Assembly: GCF_004803755.1 (NCBI RefSeq)
Contig: NZ_CP032311.1
Location: 2,868,501 to 2,932,500, forward strand
Reading direction: 5' to 3'
From: Pseudomonas sp. DG56-2
GTDB lineage: Bacteria; Pseudomonadota; Gammaproteobacteria; Pseudomonadales; Pseudomonadaceae
Length of the DNA: 64,000 nt
The notes under the pieces are model-generated. The model saw only the letters and a program-made list of their open reading frames with translations. It made no database searches and was not told the DNA's origin. The position numbers and the translations under genes were made by a program. The first letter of the stretch is position 1, and each line of letters opens with the position of its first letter. Shown here piece after piece: positions 1 through 11,413 of this stretch.

Positions 1-480
1 TACCTTGCCTTCGAGCACAGTGACCTGCACATCCTGTTCGTTTCGATTGACGTTGAACCGGGTACCCACCACACGCACCATTGCCGACCCCGCATCGATC
101 AGAAACGGGCGGTACACCCTCGGCGAAACCTCAAACAGCGCCTGGCCTTTCTCCAACACCACCTGACGACTGCGCAGGTGCCAACTGACCGTCATTTGAC
201 TGTCGCTGTCGAGCAAGACTGTACTGCCATCGGCCAACTGCAGGGGTTGACGCTGGCCGACCAGGCTGACGACATGTTGGCTCTGGTACGCAGGATCGAG
301 CCAAACCAACCCGGTAACGATTGCCAACAACACCAGGCCCGCCACTTTTGCAGTGGCGCGCTTGTTCTTCGGCGGAGTGGGTGCAGGCAGCGGAAAACGC
401 GCCTTGAGGGCATCCCGATAACGGGCGATAGCCTCGTCTTCCTGGCTGAAATCCTTGGCATTGCGCGGAGTACGGCTCAT
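1..480 (-). CDS. FecR-family anti-sigma/sigma regulator (C-terminus outside window)
   Basis: The frame opens at an ATG at 480 and runs without a stop to the left edge, so about 160 N-terminal residues are visible. A cytoplasmic stretch of roughly 45 residues is followed by one membrane segment (near residues 46-62, VAGLVLLAIVTGLVWL) and a periplasmic FecR domain with the typical LADGSTVLLDSDS and VVGTRFNV patterns. FecR proteins span the inner membrane and relay binding of a ferric siderophore at a TonB receptor to a FecI sigma factor. Its start overlaps the stop of the sigma gene (ATGA), which indicates translational coupling. The cognate receptor is not in the window and may lie to the left. 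Confidence 0.85.
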   Translation of the reverse strand, partial: MSRTPRNAKDFSQEDEAIARYRDALKARFPLPAPTPPKNKRATAKVAGLVLLAIVTGLVWLDPAYQSQHVVSLVGQRQPLQLADGSTVLLDSDSQMTVSWHLRSRQVVLEKGQALFEVSPRVYRPFLIDAGSAMVRVVGTRFNVNRNEQDVQVTVLEGKV

Positions 481-998
481 GACAATACCTCGGCACCCAG
501 ATGTTCGCGGCAAGCGCTCATGCCCTGGCGCAGGTGCTTTTCTACGGTTTTCAGGGAAATGCCCATGCGCTTGGCAACTTCAGCCTGCGGCAGTTCGTAC
601 ACTTTGTGCATGACGAAGACCATCTGGCAACGCGGCGGTAGCGCGGCAATTGCCGCAGTCAACAACTCCAACGCCCTGGCGCTTTCAACATGGCGCTGCT
701 GGCTCGGTGCAGTGCTGGCCACTTCCGGCAGCTCTGGAACCGCCACCACCCAGGCTTCGCGCCGACGATCACTGCGATAGCGAGTACTGGCCGTGTCATG
801 GGCGATTTTGCGCAGTAATGCCAAGGGCGTGCGCACACCTTGTTTTTCATCCCCTTCGAGCAACTGCACACACACATCGTGGACAACCTCGCGGGCAAAG
901 ACCCGTTCGCCAAAACGGCGGCGAACATGCTCCACCAACTCGTCGTAATGCCGAACCAAGGTGGCCAGGAGGGTGAGTTTAGGCGGTTCGGCTTGCAC
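477..998 (-). CDS. ECF sigma factor, FecI family
   Basis: A 173-residue protein with the two-domain layout of iron-starvation sigma factors. The N-terminal half carries region 2 (HVRRRFGERVFAREVVHDVC). The C-terminal half carries region 4, with the helix-turn-helix ending LPQAEVAKRMGISLKTVEKH. FecI factors direct RNA polymerase to a siderophore-receptor promoter and are released for activity by their FecR partner, encoded immediately downstream with a 4-bp overlap. A Fur-box-like sequence lies just upstream (1054-1074), consistent with iron repression. The system specificity cannot be told from the sequence. Confidence 0.88.
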   Translation of the reverse strand: MQAEPPKLTLLATLVRHYDELVEHVRRRFGERVFAREVVHDVCVQLLEGDEKQGVRTPLALLRKIAHDTASTRYRSDRRREAWVVAVPELPEVASTAPSQQRHVESARALELLTAAIAALPPRCQMVFVMHKVYELPQAEVAKRMGISLKTVEKHLRQGMSACREHLGAEVLS

Positions 999-1053
999 GA
1001 TGACCTACGCGAATAAATACGGATGCCAGGGAGGTAGGCGCGGCCCGTAGTAT

Positions 1054-1074
1054 AAATGCGAATACTTTACATTT
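1054..1074 (-). promoter_or_regulatory. Candidate Fur box of the fecI-like gene
   Basis: AAATGCGAATACTTTACATT has the alternating AT-rich hexamer pattern of Fur sites in front of Pseudomonas fecI-type genes (AATGCGAAT-type left half). It sits about 55-75 bp upstream of the sigma gene start at 998, between two divergent iron-linked operons. The match was made by eye and no matrix score was run. Confidence 0.45.
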
Positions 1075-1158
1075 AAAGCAATTCTGCTTTGACGAGTGTT
1101 GAAAAGGACTTAGTCGTCGACATTGCCATCACCCCACCGGCAGTGAGACCATTCGTAT

Positions 1159-1178
1159 TTGTAATCAATTCTCATCAA
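1159..1178 (+). promoter_or_regulatory. Candidate Fur box of the pfeR-like gene
   Basis: TTGTAATCAATTCTCATCAA, read on the other strand as TTGATGAGAATTGATTACAA, resembles the GATAATGATAATCATTATC Fur consensus. It lies just ahead of the response-regulator start, so Fur-iron bound there would block transcription or ribosome entry. The assignment rests on resemblance and context only. Confidence 0.4.
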
Positions 1179-1188
1179 GGACTGTTCC

Positions 1189-1881
1189 GTGTCCCCCAAC
1201 CTGCTTCTCGCTGAAGACGATCCGCGCCTGCGCCACGACCTGGAGCAACACTTCCAGGGTCGAGGCTTTACCGTCACCGCGTGCGAGAACGGCACCCTGG
1301 CCCTGGACGCGCTGCGCCAAGGTGGTTTTGATTTGCTGTTGTTGGACATCATGATGCCCGGTGTCGATGGCCTCAGCCTGTTGGACGAACTGCGTCGCCA
1401 TCAGGTTGTACCTGTCATGTTGATGTCGGCGTTGGGTGCCGAGCAGGACCGGATCAGTGGCTTCACTCGCGGTGCCGACGATTATCTGCCCAAACCCTTC
1501 AGCCTTGCCGAGCTCGATGCCCGCGTCGATGCATTGTTACGCCGTGTGGCCCTCGACCGCCGCCACGCCGAGGCCCCAAGCGACGATGAGTTGACCCTCG
1601 ATCAGTACGCCCAGGATGTTGTTCACCAAGGTCGCAGCGCCGGCCTGACCGGCTCCGAATATCGCTTGCTGGCGACCTTGCGTGCCCACCCTGGCGAAGC
1701 CCTGAGCAAAGCCTTCCTTTATCAGACAGTGCTCCACCGCGCCTTCACTCGCCTGGATCGTGGCCTCGACGTGCATGTGTGCAACCTGCGGCGCAAGCTC
1801 GCGCAAATTGGAGCACAACACTTGCAGATCCAGGCAGTGCGCAACCAGGGCTACATCTTGGTAGAAACGGAAGCGCGCTGA
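1189..1881 (+). CDS. pfeR: OmpR-family response regulator, PfeR-like
   Basis: A 230-residue regulator with a receiver domain (acidic pair D10/D11, phospho-acceptor D53 in LLLDIMMPGVDG) and a C-terminal winged-helix DNA-binding domain ending in VRNQGYILV. The GTG start at 1189 is preceded by AAGGA at 7 bp spacing. Its stop overlaps the kinase ATG (TGATG). Kinase, TonB receptor and esterase genes follow in the order known for the P. aeruginosa ferric-enterobactin system pfeR-pfeS-pfeA-pfeE, which supports the assignment: PfeR activates the receptor gene when enterobactin is present. The symbol is by synteny and family, not by alignment. Confidence 0.82.
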   Translation: MSPNLLLAEDDPRLRHDLEQHFQGRGFTVTACENGTLALDALRQGGFDLLLLDIMMPGVDGLSLLDELRRHQVVPVMLMSALGAEQDRISGFTRGADDYLPKPFSLAELDARVDALLRRVALDRRHAEAPSDDELTLDQYAQDVVHQGRSAGLTGSEYRLLATLRAHPGEALSKAFLYQTVLHRAFTRLDRGLDVHVCNLRRKLAQIGAQHLQIQAVRNQGYILVETEAR

Positions 1882-3227
1882 TGCGTCGTCATCCTCTGCT
1901 GTGGAAATTGGCCCTGCTACAAGTCGGCTTTTGCCTGCTGCTCACCTGGCTGATCTGGACCTGGGGTTTGTCGGTAGAACGCAGCACCTACTTCCTCAGT
2001 CCCGATGACCAGCAGTACCTGGCGCGCTACGCGCAGCAAGCCGAAGCCGCCTGGGAAAAAGATGGCGCGAGCGGGGCCGAAGCTTACCGCCAACAACTGC
2101 AGCGCGCTGAAGACACCTGGGTGGCGTTGGTGGGACCGCGCCTGGAGAGCCTCGGCACTACGCCCTTGAGCGCCAATGAAGCTGGTCGTCTTACCTTCAT
2201 GCGCAAGCTCGATTGGCCTATGAGTCGTCGCCTGCAGGATGAGTTACCCTATGTCAGCATCGAGTTTCCCGAACACCCTGAAAACGGTCGCCTGGTCATT
2301 CAGTTACCCGAACACATGCTGCCTACCGGCCTGACCCCATGGACGCACATCATTACCCATGGCGTGGCGCCCACCCTGCTCGCCTTGCTCCTGGGCCTGG
2401 CGCTGTATCGACAATTGGTAGTGCCGTTGAATCGCCTGCGCGACCGCGCCGACGCCTTGCGCGCCGATGACCTGCAAAGCCCCGGCCTGCCGCTGCAAGA
2501 GCGGCGCGACGAGTTGGGCGAACTGGCCCAGGCCTTCGAGCACATGGCCGCACGCCTGCGCCAGAGCCTGGAACAACAGCGCCTGCTGTTGCGTACCTTG
2601 TCCCACGAATTGCGCACACCACTGGCGCGCCTACGCATCGCTCACGACAGCAACCTGGCGCCCGAGCAACTGCGCGAGCGCCTGGGGCGCGAAGTAGACG
2701 ACATGCAGAAGCTCTTGGTCGACACCCTCGACCTCGCCTGGATGGACACTGAGCACCCACAATTACCGACCGAACCGGTGCTTGTACTCTCGGTATGGGA
2801 AGCCCTGTGCGAGGACGCCTGTTTCGAAAGCGGCTGGTCGCACGCGCGGCTACCTAGCACCCTCGGGACCGACTGCGAGGTGCTAGCGCATTTGGACAGT
2901 TTGGCCCAAGCCATGGAAAACCTTCTGCGCAATGCCATCCGTCACTCGCCCCCTCAAGGCGAAATCAGCCTTGAGGGCTGGCGCGAGGGCGATCACTGGC
3001 ATCTGCGCCTGCGCGACCATGGGCCTGGCGTGCCGGAGGCACAACTGGAGCATATTTTCAGTCCCTACCAGCGTTTGCCCGGCAGCGGCGCTGGCTTTGG
3101 CCTGGGCTTGGCGATTGCTCGACGCGCCATCGAACTGCAAGGCGGTCGCCTATGGGCCAGTAACGCCCAACCGGGTCTGTGCCTGCATATCCTGTTGCCG
3201 GCAAGCGCCAAGTGTTTAGAAAGTTAA
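1881..3227 (+). CDS. pfeS: Sensor histidine kinase, PfeS-like
   Basis: A 448-residue inner-membrane kinase. It has one transmembrane helix near residues 8-30, a periplasmic sensor of about 125 residues, and a second helix near 155-178 (VAPTLLALLLGLALY). A HAMP segment follows, then the H-box with H242 in TLSHELRTPLARLRIA, the N-box ENLLRNAIRHSP, and the G-boxes DHGPGVPEAQ and GFGLGLAIARR. The ATG at 1881 overlaps the regulator stop by one base, so the two are translated together. The periplasmic domain is expected to sense ferric enterobactin or a degradation product, by analogy with PfeS. Confidence 0.83.
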   Translation: MRRHPLLWKLALLQVGFCLLLTWLIWTWGLSVERSTYFLSPDDQQYLARYAQQAEAAWEKDGASGAEAYRQQLQRAEDTWVALVGPRLESLGTTPLSANEAGRLTFMRKLDWPMSRRLQDELPYVSIEFPEHPENGRLVIQLPEHMLPTGLTPWTHIITHGVAPTLLALLLGLALYRQLVVPLNRLRDRADALRADDLQSPGLPLQERRDELGELAQAFEHMAARLRQSLEQQRLLLRTLSHELRTPLARLRIAHDSNLAPEQLRERLGREVDDMQKLLVDTLDLAWMDTEHPQLPTEPVLVLSVWEALCEDACFESGWSHARLPSTLGTDCEVLAHLDSLAQAMENLLRNAIRHSPPQGEISLEGWREGDHWHLRLRDHGPGVPEAQLEHIFSPYQRLPGSGAGFGLGLAIARRAIELQGGRLWASNAQPGLCLHILLPASAKCLES

Positions 3228-3235
3228 TGCGCTTT

Positions 3236-3251
3236 ACTCTCATTTAAGAGT
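3236..3251. promoter_or_regulatory. Short palindrome in the pfeS-pfeA gap
   Basis: ACTCT-CATTTA-AGAGT is an inverted repeat in the 74-bp gap ahead of the receptor gene. OmpR-family regulators usually bind direct rather than inverted repeats, so this is only a candidate PfeR or Fur contact site. Confidence 0.3.
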
Positions 3252-3301
3252 GCTTATCATCTGCGATCTCTTACTTCCGCTCGATGTTCCGGAGATCGAT
3301 G

Positions 3302-6495
<3,194 letters not shown>

Positions 6496-6513
6496 GGCCT
6501 GTACCAGAGTCCC

Positions 6514-8301
6514 TCATTTTTTATGCGGCAGGACCGCCCCCAGCACCTGCTTGGCCGTTTGCAGCAGTATTCCGGACTGGTCCGGATCGCCCTTGAGCAA
6601 GGTGGTGGCGAATTTCTTCGCTTGATCGAGGCTTATGTGCGGCGGCAACGGTGGCACATTGGGGTCGGTCTTGAATTCGATCAATACCGGAACCTCGGAG
6701 GCCAGAGCCTGCTCCCAGGCGGCGGCCACATCCTCTTCCCGGTCGACGAAGATGCCTTTGAGGCCGATGGAGATGGCGAACAGGTGATAGGGAACATCCG
6801 GAATGTTCTGCGACGCTTCGAACTTCGGATCACCCTCCATTACCCGTTGCTCCCAGGTGACCTGATTGAGATCTTCGTTGTTGAAGACCGCGCAGATCCA
6901 CTTGGGGCTTTGCCACTGCCGCCAGTATTTAGCGACAGTGATCAGCTCGGCCATATTGTTCATCTGCATCGCCCCATCACCGACCAGGGCAATCACCGGC
7001 CGCTGCGGGAAGGCGAATTTAGCCGCAATCGCGTAGGGCACCGCCGCGCCCATCGAGGCCAGGCCGCCGGACAGCGAACACTGCATGCCACGGCGAATTT
7101 TCAGGTCACGGGCGAACCAATTGGCACATGAACCGGAATCACTGGTGATGATCGCCTGCTCGGGCAGGCGCGGCGAAAGCTCGAAAACGACGCGTTGCGG
7201 GTTGATCGGCTCGGCTTTGACCATGGCACGCTTCTCCAGGGTCTTTTCCCAGCTGCTGCGCCAGCCTTCAACCCTCTTCTGCCACTTGCGCGAGGTTTTC
7301 TGCGTAAGCAATGGCAACAATGCCGAAAGTGTCTCACCGGCATCACCCTGCAGATTGACCTCCATCGGATAGCGCAAGCTGAGCATGTCGGGCTGTAAAT
7401 CGATCTGCACCCCACGCGCCTGGTCTTCCTTGGGCAAAAATTCGGCATAGGGAAACCCGGACCCGATCATCAGCAAGGTGTCGCATTCGGCCATGAGCTT
7501 GTAGCTGGGTTCGGTACCCAGCAAACCAATGGTCCCCGTGACCCACGGCAAGTCATCGGGAAGAACTGCCTTGCCCAGCAGGGCCTTGGCCACCCCCGCG
7601 CCGAGCTTCTGTGCCACAGCGAGAACTTCGTCAGTCGCCTGCAAGGCCCCGGCACCCACCAGAATCGCGACCTTCTCGCCAGCGTTCAAGGCATCGGCCG
7701 CGCGCTGTAGATCTGCTTCATAAGGCAAGACTTTCGGCTTGCAATAGCCGACCCCGGAATGTGCCGTACCATGCGCTCTGGCCGGCGCCTCATAGTCGAT
7801 ATCCTGCAGGTCGTTTGGCAGGATGAGCGCGGTAACACGGCGCTCACCCACCGCTGTACGCACTGCACGATCGAGCAGATGGCGGACCTGGGACGGCGCC
7901 GACGCCTGTTGCACGAACGCCCCGGCAACATCCTTGAACATCGAGACCAGGTCCAGCTCCTGCTGATAATGGCTGCCCAGTGCAGTACGTGCCTGCTGGC
8001 CGACAATCGCCAGGACCGGCATATGGTCCAGCCGCGCGTCATACAGCCCGGTGATCAGGTGTGAAGCACCCGGCCCAGAAGTGGCGATACACACGCCCAG
8101 CTCGCCGGTAAACTTGGCGTGCGCCGAGGCCATGAACGCGGCCATCTCTTCATGCCGGGCCTGAATGAATTCAATCTTGCCCCGGGCCCTGCTCAGCGCG
8201 CCAAACACCCCGTTGATACCATCGCCCGGATAACCAAAAATCCGCGTTACCCCCCACTGGCTGAGTCGTTCAACCAGAAAATCACCCACCGTCATCGTCA
8301 T
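6514..8301 (-). CDS. Thiamine-diphosphate-dependent enzyme, pyruvate oxidase/acetolactate synthase-like
   Basis: A 595-residue protein with the three-domain ThDP fold: an N-terminal pyrimidine-binding domain with the catalytic glutamate in ARHEEMAAF, a central domain (VAILVGAGALQATDE), and a C-terminal diphosphate-binding domain with GDGAMQMNNMAEL. It resembles PoxB-type pyruvate oxidases and the YdaP group more than biosynthetic acetolactate synthases. No regulatory-subunit gene is adjacent. ATG 8301 has GAGGT upstream at 9 bp spacing; ATG 8295 is an alternative. It is monocistronic, convergent with the esterase gene and divergent from the sulfatase-like gene. The substrate (pyruvate or another 2-oxoacid) is inferred. 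Confidence 0.75.
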   Translation of the reverse strand: MTMTVGDFLVERLSQWGVTRIFGYPGDGINGVFGALSRARGKIEFIQARHEEMAAFMASAHAKFTGELGVCIATSGPGASHLITGLYDARLDHMPVLAIVGQQARTALGSHYQQELDLVSMFKDVAGAFVQQASAPSQVRHLLDRAVRTAVGERRVTALILPNDLQDIDYEAPARAHGTAHSGVGYCKPKVLPYEADLQRAADALNAGEKVAILVGAGALQATDEVLAVAQKLGAGVAKALLGKAVLPDDLPWVTGTIGLLGTEPSYKLMAECDTLLMIGSGFPYAEFLPKEDQARGVQIDLQPDMLSLRYPMEVNLQGDAGETLSALLPLLTQKTSRKWQKRVEGWRSSWEKTLEKRAMVKAEPINPQRVVFELSPRLPEQAIITSDSGSCANWFARDLKIRRGMQCSLSGGLASMGAAVPYAIAAKFAFPQRPVIALVGDGAMQMNNMAELITVAKYWRQWQSPKWICAVFNNEDLNQVTWEQRVMEGDPKFEASQNIPDVPYHLFAISIGLKGIFVDREEDVAAAWEQALASEVPVLIEFKTDPNVPPLPPHISLDQAKKFATTLLKGDPDQSGILLQTAKQVLGAVLPHKK

Positions 8302-8558
8302 CTCGACTTCACCTCTTGGCGCTGAACACAGCTTGCTCGGCAGTGCAGGCTGCCGAGACGTGTAAAGGTCTGGACATTCCGGCAAGCGCTGAAGTTCGCA
8401 GAAATTGCGTCGCGTATTAGCTCAAATCGATGGCTAAAACCGAGGTTCAACCCAGCTCGATCCTATGTACGCTGGTCAATCTCCCAGCCAGACTGCGCCA
8501 CGCCTGATACCATCCAGCATACGGATATGAATATTTAATGAATGGAAGGCCTTTTTTT

Positions 8559-10769
8559 GTGAGCATCATCCGCCACGTGCTTCGGCAACCTTACGCACAC
8601 CTCGCGGCTCTGGTCGGTCTGGTATTGGTCGTGCCACTGTGCCAGCGTGCCGCTTTTGGCTGGTCGAACCCATTGGGCTACCTTTCTGACGTCGGCATCG
8701 CCAGCCTGCTCGTCATGCTCGTGTATCGTCGACCTTTGTGGCTGGCACTCCCACTGTTGCTGGCCTGGTCTTTGCTGACCGTGGCAACGGCCGAACTGGT
8801 CAGCGCGGTTGGCCGGCTGCCGAACGCCTCAGATCTGCATTACCTGATCGACCCTCAATTCGTCGGCAATTCCACCGGTGGTGGTTTTGCCCATCCGTGG
8901 CTTGGTGCAAGCTTGCTGTGCGGTTTGATGCTCTGGTTGCTGACTTATCGGATGAGTCGTGCCAGCCGCGCCAAGCCCTTGCCACGCAGCGTGTGGGCTG
9001 CACCGCTGGTGTTGCTGTCAGCGCATTGGGGCGCCCAGCACCTTTACTCTTCCGACGCGGACCAATGGCGCCTGTACAACTTGCCGCATCAATTGGTGAT
9101 GACGGGCATTGGCGAGGTGCAGATGAGGACGGAGGAATGGCTGGAAGATGACCACTCCGAAATCACCCCGCCAATGGCCGGGCTCACCCAACTGGATCTC
9201 GACGGACAGAAACTGCTCGCCACCCCCGGCCGCGCGCGCAACGTGCTGATCATCGCCCTGGAGGGCATCCCCGGCGCCTACATCAAGACCAATCGCGACG
9301 CCTTGAACAGCAGCTATCAAGAAAACCTCATGCCCAACTTAAGCCGCTGGGCAGAACGTGGCATGAATACACCCGACTATGTGCTGCATAGCCATCAGAC
9401 CATTCGTGGCCTGTACGCGATGCTCTGCGGTGATTACGACAAGCTGGACAATGGCACGCCCAAGGGCATCGAGCTATTGGTGCAAAGCGAACGAAATCAG
9501 GCATGCCTGCCTGCACAGTTGCGCAATAACGGTTTCTCCACCCACTTCCTCCAGGGTGCCGGCCTGCGTTTCATGGCCAAAGACAAAATCATGCCGCACA
9601 TCGGCTTCGATGCCACCAACGGCCTGGACTGGTTCACCAACAGCAATTACCTGGAATTTCCCTGGGGCAAGGACGACAAGGCCTTTTTCGAAGGTGCGCT
9701 CGGCTACGTTGGCCAGTTGAAGAAGCAGAAAAAGCCGTGGATGTTGACCCTGTTGACCGTTGGCACTCACCAACCCTACTCGGCGCCCGAAGAGTATCTG
9801 CAGCGCTATGACACGCCCAAGCAAGCGGCGGTTGCCTACCTGGACGATGCCCTTGGGCAGTTCCTCAGTGCGCTGCAAGCCAAAGGCGTTTTCAAGGACA
9901 CCCTGGTAGTGATTACCTCGGATGAATCCCACGGCATAGACGGCGTGCGCCTGGCCTCCTCGTGGGGCTTCAACTTGACGTTGGCGCCAGAGCAGGAGCA
10001 GTTGCCGCGGATAAAATCCGGCGTCTATGGCCACGTCGACCTAACGGCGTCGGTACTGGATTATTTTGCCCTGTCGGTGCCTCCCATCCTCAGTGGACGC
10101 TCCCTGTTCCGTGACTATCAAACACCTCGCGAGATCATGTCGTACACCAACGGCATGTTGCGCTACCACGATGGCCGCGGCACCTTCACCGAATGCGACT
10201 TCCAGCAGCGCTGCCGGAACTTCGCCAGCGAAGGCTTCATCGCCGAGCGCGCCAACCTGATCGACCAGTATCGCGGCAGGCGCGCCCGTGAAGTCAGTGC
10301 CAGGGCGACGGCGCTGGATCAATCGCTGCTCAGAACGCCTTTGAACCAGCACTACCAGTTTGGCAGCCCGGCAATTATCCCGTTGCAGGCGCAGATCAAA
10401 GATGATTGGGCAGACAACCTGATCGGCGCCCAGTATCTGGAGATGCCCAAAGGCTCCCTCACACGTGTGCGCCTGACGATCCGCTCGGTGGACCCACAAT
10501 ACAACGCCCATATCCTGCTCAAGGCCAAAGAGCTCGAACAAGACGTGCAACTGGGGCTACCCGGAGAAATGCTGGTAACCGCAGACCAGCCGTTGAACAT
10601 GGAATTCCAGTTCGGCAATCCGCAGGCACGCAAGGCCTTTTCCTTCCACCTGCTGGGCTATGGCCTTGGCGCGGTCGAGGTCAGTGACTTCAGCGTAATT
10701 ACCGAGCCCTCCGAAGAAGGCGAAGCGCTGCAGGTCGAGCCGAGTGAAAGCGTTGTTCAATCCGGTTGA
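8559..10769 (+). CDS. LTA-synthase/OpgB-family membrane phosphotransferase (sulfatase fold)
   Basis: About 736 residues. The N-terminal quarter holds four hydrophobic helices. The rest is a periplasmic alkaline-phosphatase-like domain: the metal-site glutamate in VLIIALEGIPGAY, a probable nucleophilic threonine in HSHQTIRGLYAMLCGDY, and the DESH site in VVITSDESHGI. Relatives in Gram-negative bacteria (OpgB/MdoB, EptA-like) transfer phosphoglycerol or similar groups from phospholipid to periplasmic glucans or envelope sugars. A C-terminal extension of about 150 residues is not explained by the catalytic domain. The GTG at 8559 has GGAAGG 9 bp upstream; ATG 8538 in frame is an alternative. It stands alone. 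Confidence 0.72.
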   Translation: MSIIRHVLRQPYAHLAALVGLVLVVPLCQRAAFGWSNPLGYLSDVGIASLLVMLVYRRPLWLALPLLLAWSLLTVATAELVSAVGRLPNASDLHYLIDPQFVGNSTGGGFAHPWLGASLLCGLMLWLLTYRMSRASRAKPLPRSVWAAPLVLLSAHWGAQHLYSSDADQWRLYNLPHQLVMTGIGEVQMRTEEWLEDDHSEITPPMAGLTQLDLDGQKLLATPGRARNVLIIALEGIPGAYIKTNRDALNSSYQENLMPNLSRWAERGMNTPDYVLHSHQTIRGLYAMLCGDYDKLDNGTPKGIELLVQSERNQACLPAQLRNNGFSTHFLQGAGLRFMAKDKIMPHIGFDATNGLDWFTNSNYLEFPWGKDDKAFFEGALGYVGQLKKQKKPWMLTLLTVGTHQPYSAPEEYLQRYDTPKQAAVAYLDDALGQFLSALQAKGVFKDTLVVITSDESHGIDGVRLASSWGFNLTLAPEQEQLPRIKSGVYGHVDLTASVLDYFALSVPPILSGRSLFRDYQTPREIMSYTNGMLRYHDGRGTFTECDFQQRCRNFASEGFIAERANLIDQYRGRRAREVSARATALDQSLLRTPLNQHYQFGSPAIIPLQAQIKDDWADNLIGAQYLEMPKGSLTRVRLTIRSVDPQYNAHILLKAKELEQDVQLGLPGEMLVTADQPLNMEFQFGNPQARKAFSFHLLGYGLGAVEVSDFSVITEPSEEGEALQVEPSESVVQSG

Positions 10770-10795
10770 TAGCGCCATGCCCTCGCTGAGGTTGC

Positions 10796-11218
10796 TTACA
10801 TCAGGCAATAGAAGTCGCTCATTTGTGCAACGATCTCACGCTTGGCACTGTACAGCCGCGCTTCGGGGGTGAGCGCCATGGAGCGGGCCTCGAGCACATA
10901 TCGCTGGCCTGCTTCGAAATGCCCATAGTTGATGGTCAGGTAGCACACCCGCACGGACGGGCCGTCCATCATCCCCGAGCCCCCGCCTCCGGAAACTTCG
11001 TAATCAAACCGGACGATCAACTCATGACTGCCGGGCGCAACCTCAAAGAAACGCCCATCGCTCAAGCGTTGTTTGTCCAAGCGCTCAGCCAACAGCAGGC
11101 GGTCATTGGGGAACGGTGTGGAGAGGCTGACCCAGGCCTTTTCCGGGTTGGCCATTGGCATCGGCGCCTGGCAACCAGCAACAAGACTGGCTGCAAGCAC
11201 GATCATCAACCTGTTCAT
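10796..11218 (-). CDS. Small predicted lipoprotein, unknown function
   Basis: A 140-residue protein beginning MNRLMIVLAASLVAGCQAP, a lipoprotein signal with the lipobox VAGC and modified Cys at residue 16. The mature part has no domain I recognise. It contains a glycine run (SGGGGSG) in a segment that reads like beta-strands around an exposed loop, and ends in an aromatic/Cys motif (FYCLM). Longer in-frame starts exist, but only the ATG at 11218 gives a lipoprotein leader. It is convergent with the phosphotransferase gene. Confidence 0.6.
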   Translation of the reverse strand: MNRLMIVLAASLVAGCQAPMPMANPEKAWVSLSTPFPNDRLLLAERLDKQRLSDGRFFEVAPGSHELIVRFDYEVSGGGGSGMMDGPSVRVCYLTINYGHFEAGQRYVLEARSMALTPEARLYSAKREIVAQMSDFYCLM

Positions 11219-11413
11219 GATCTCTACCCGGACCACGTCAAATAGGAAGTGCATACAGTGAAGTGTAGATAATGTATGCGTCAGACAGGATAGTCGGTTT
11301 GGCTGCCGCGCTGTTGATTCTGTGATTACCGATGCAAGGCGGGGTTCTGGGTGACTTTGTAGCCAATCAAGCGTTTGACCCATCGGCCGCCGGTGTCGTT
11401 CATCGTGTAACCA

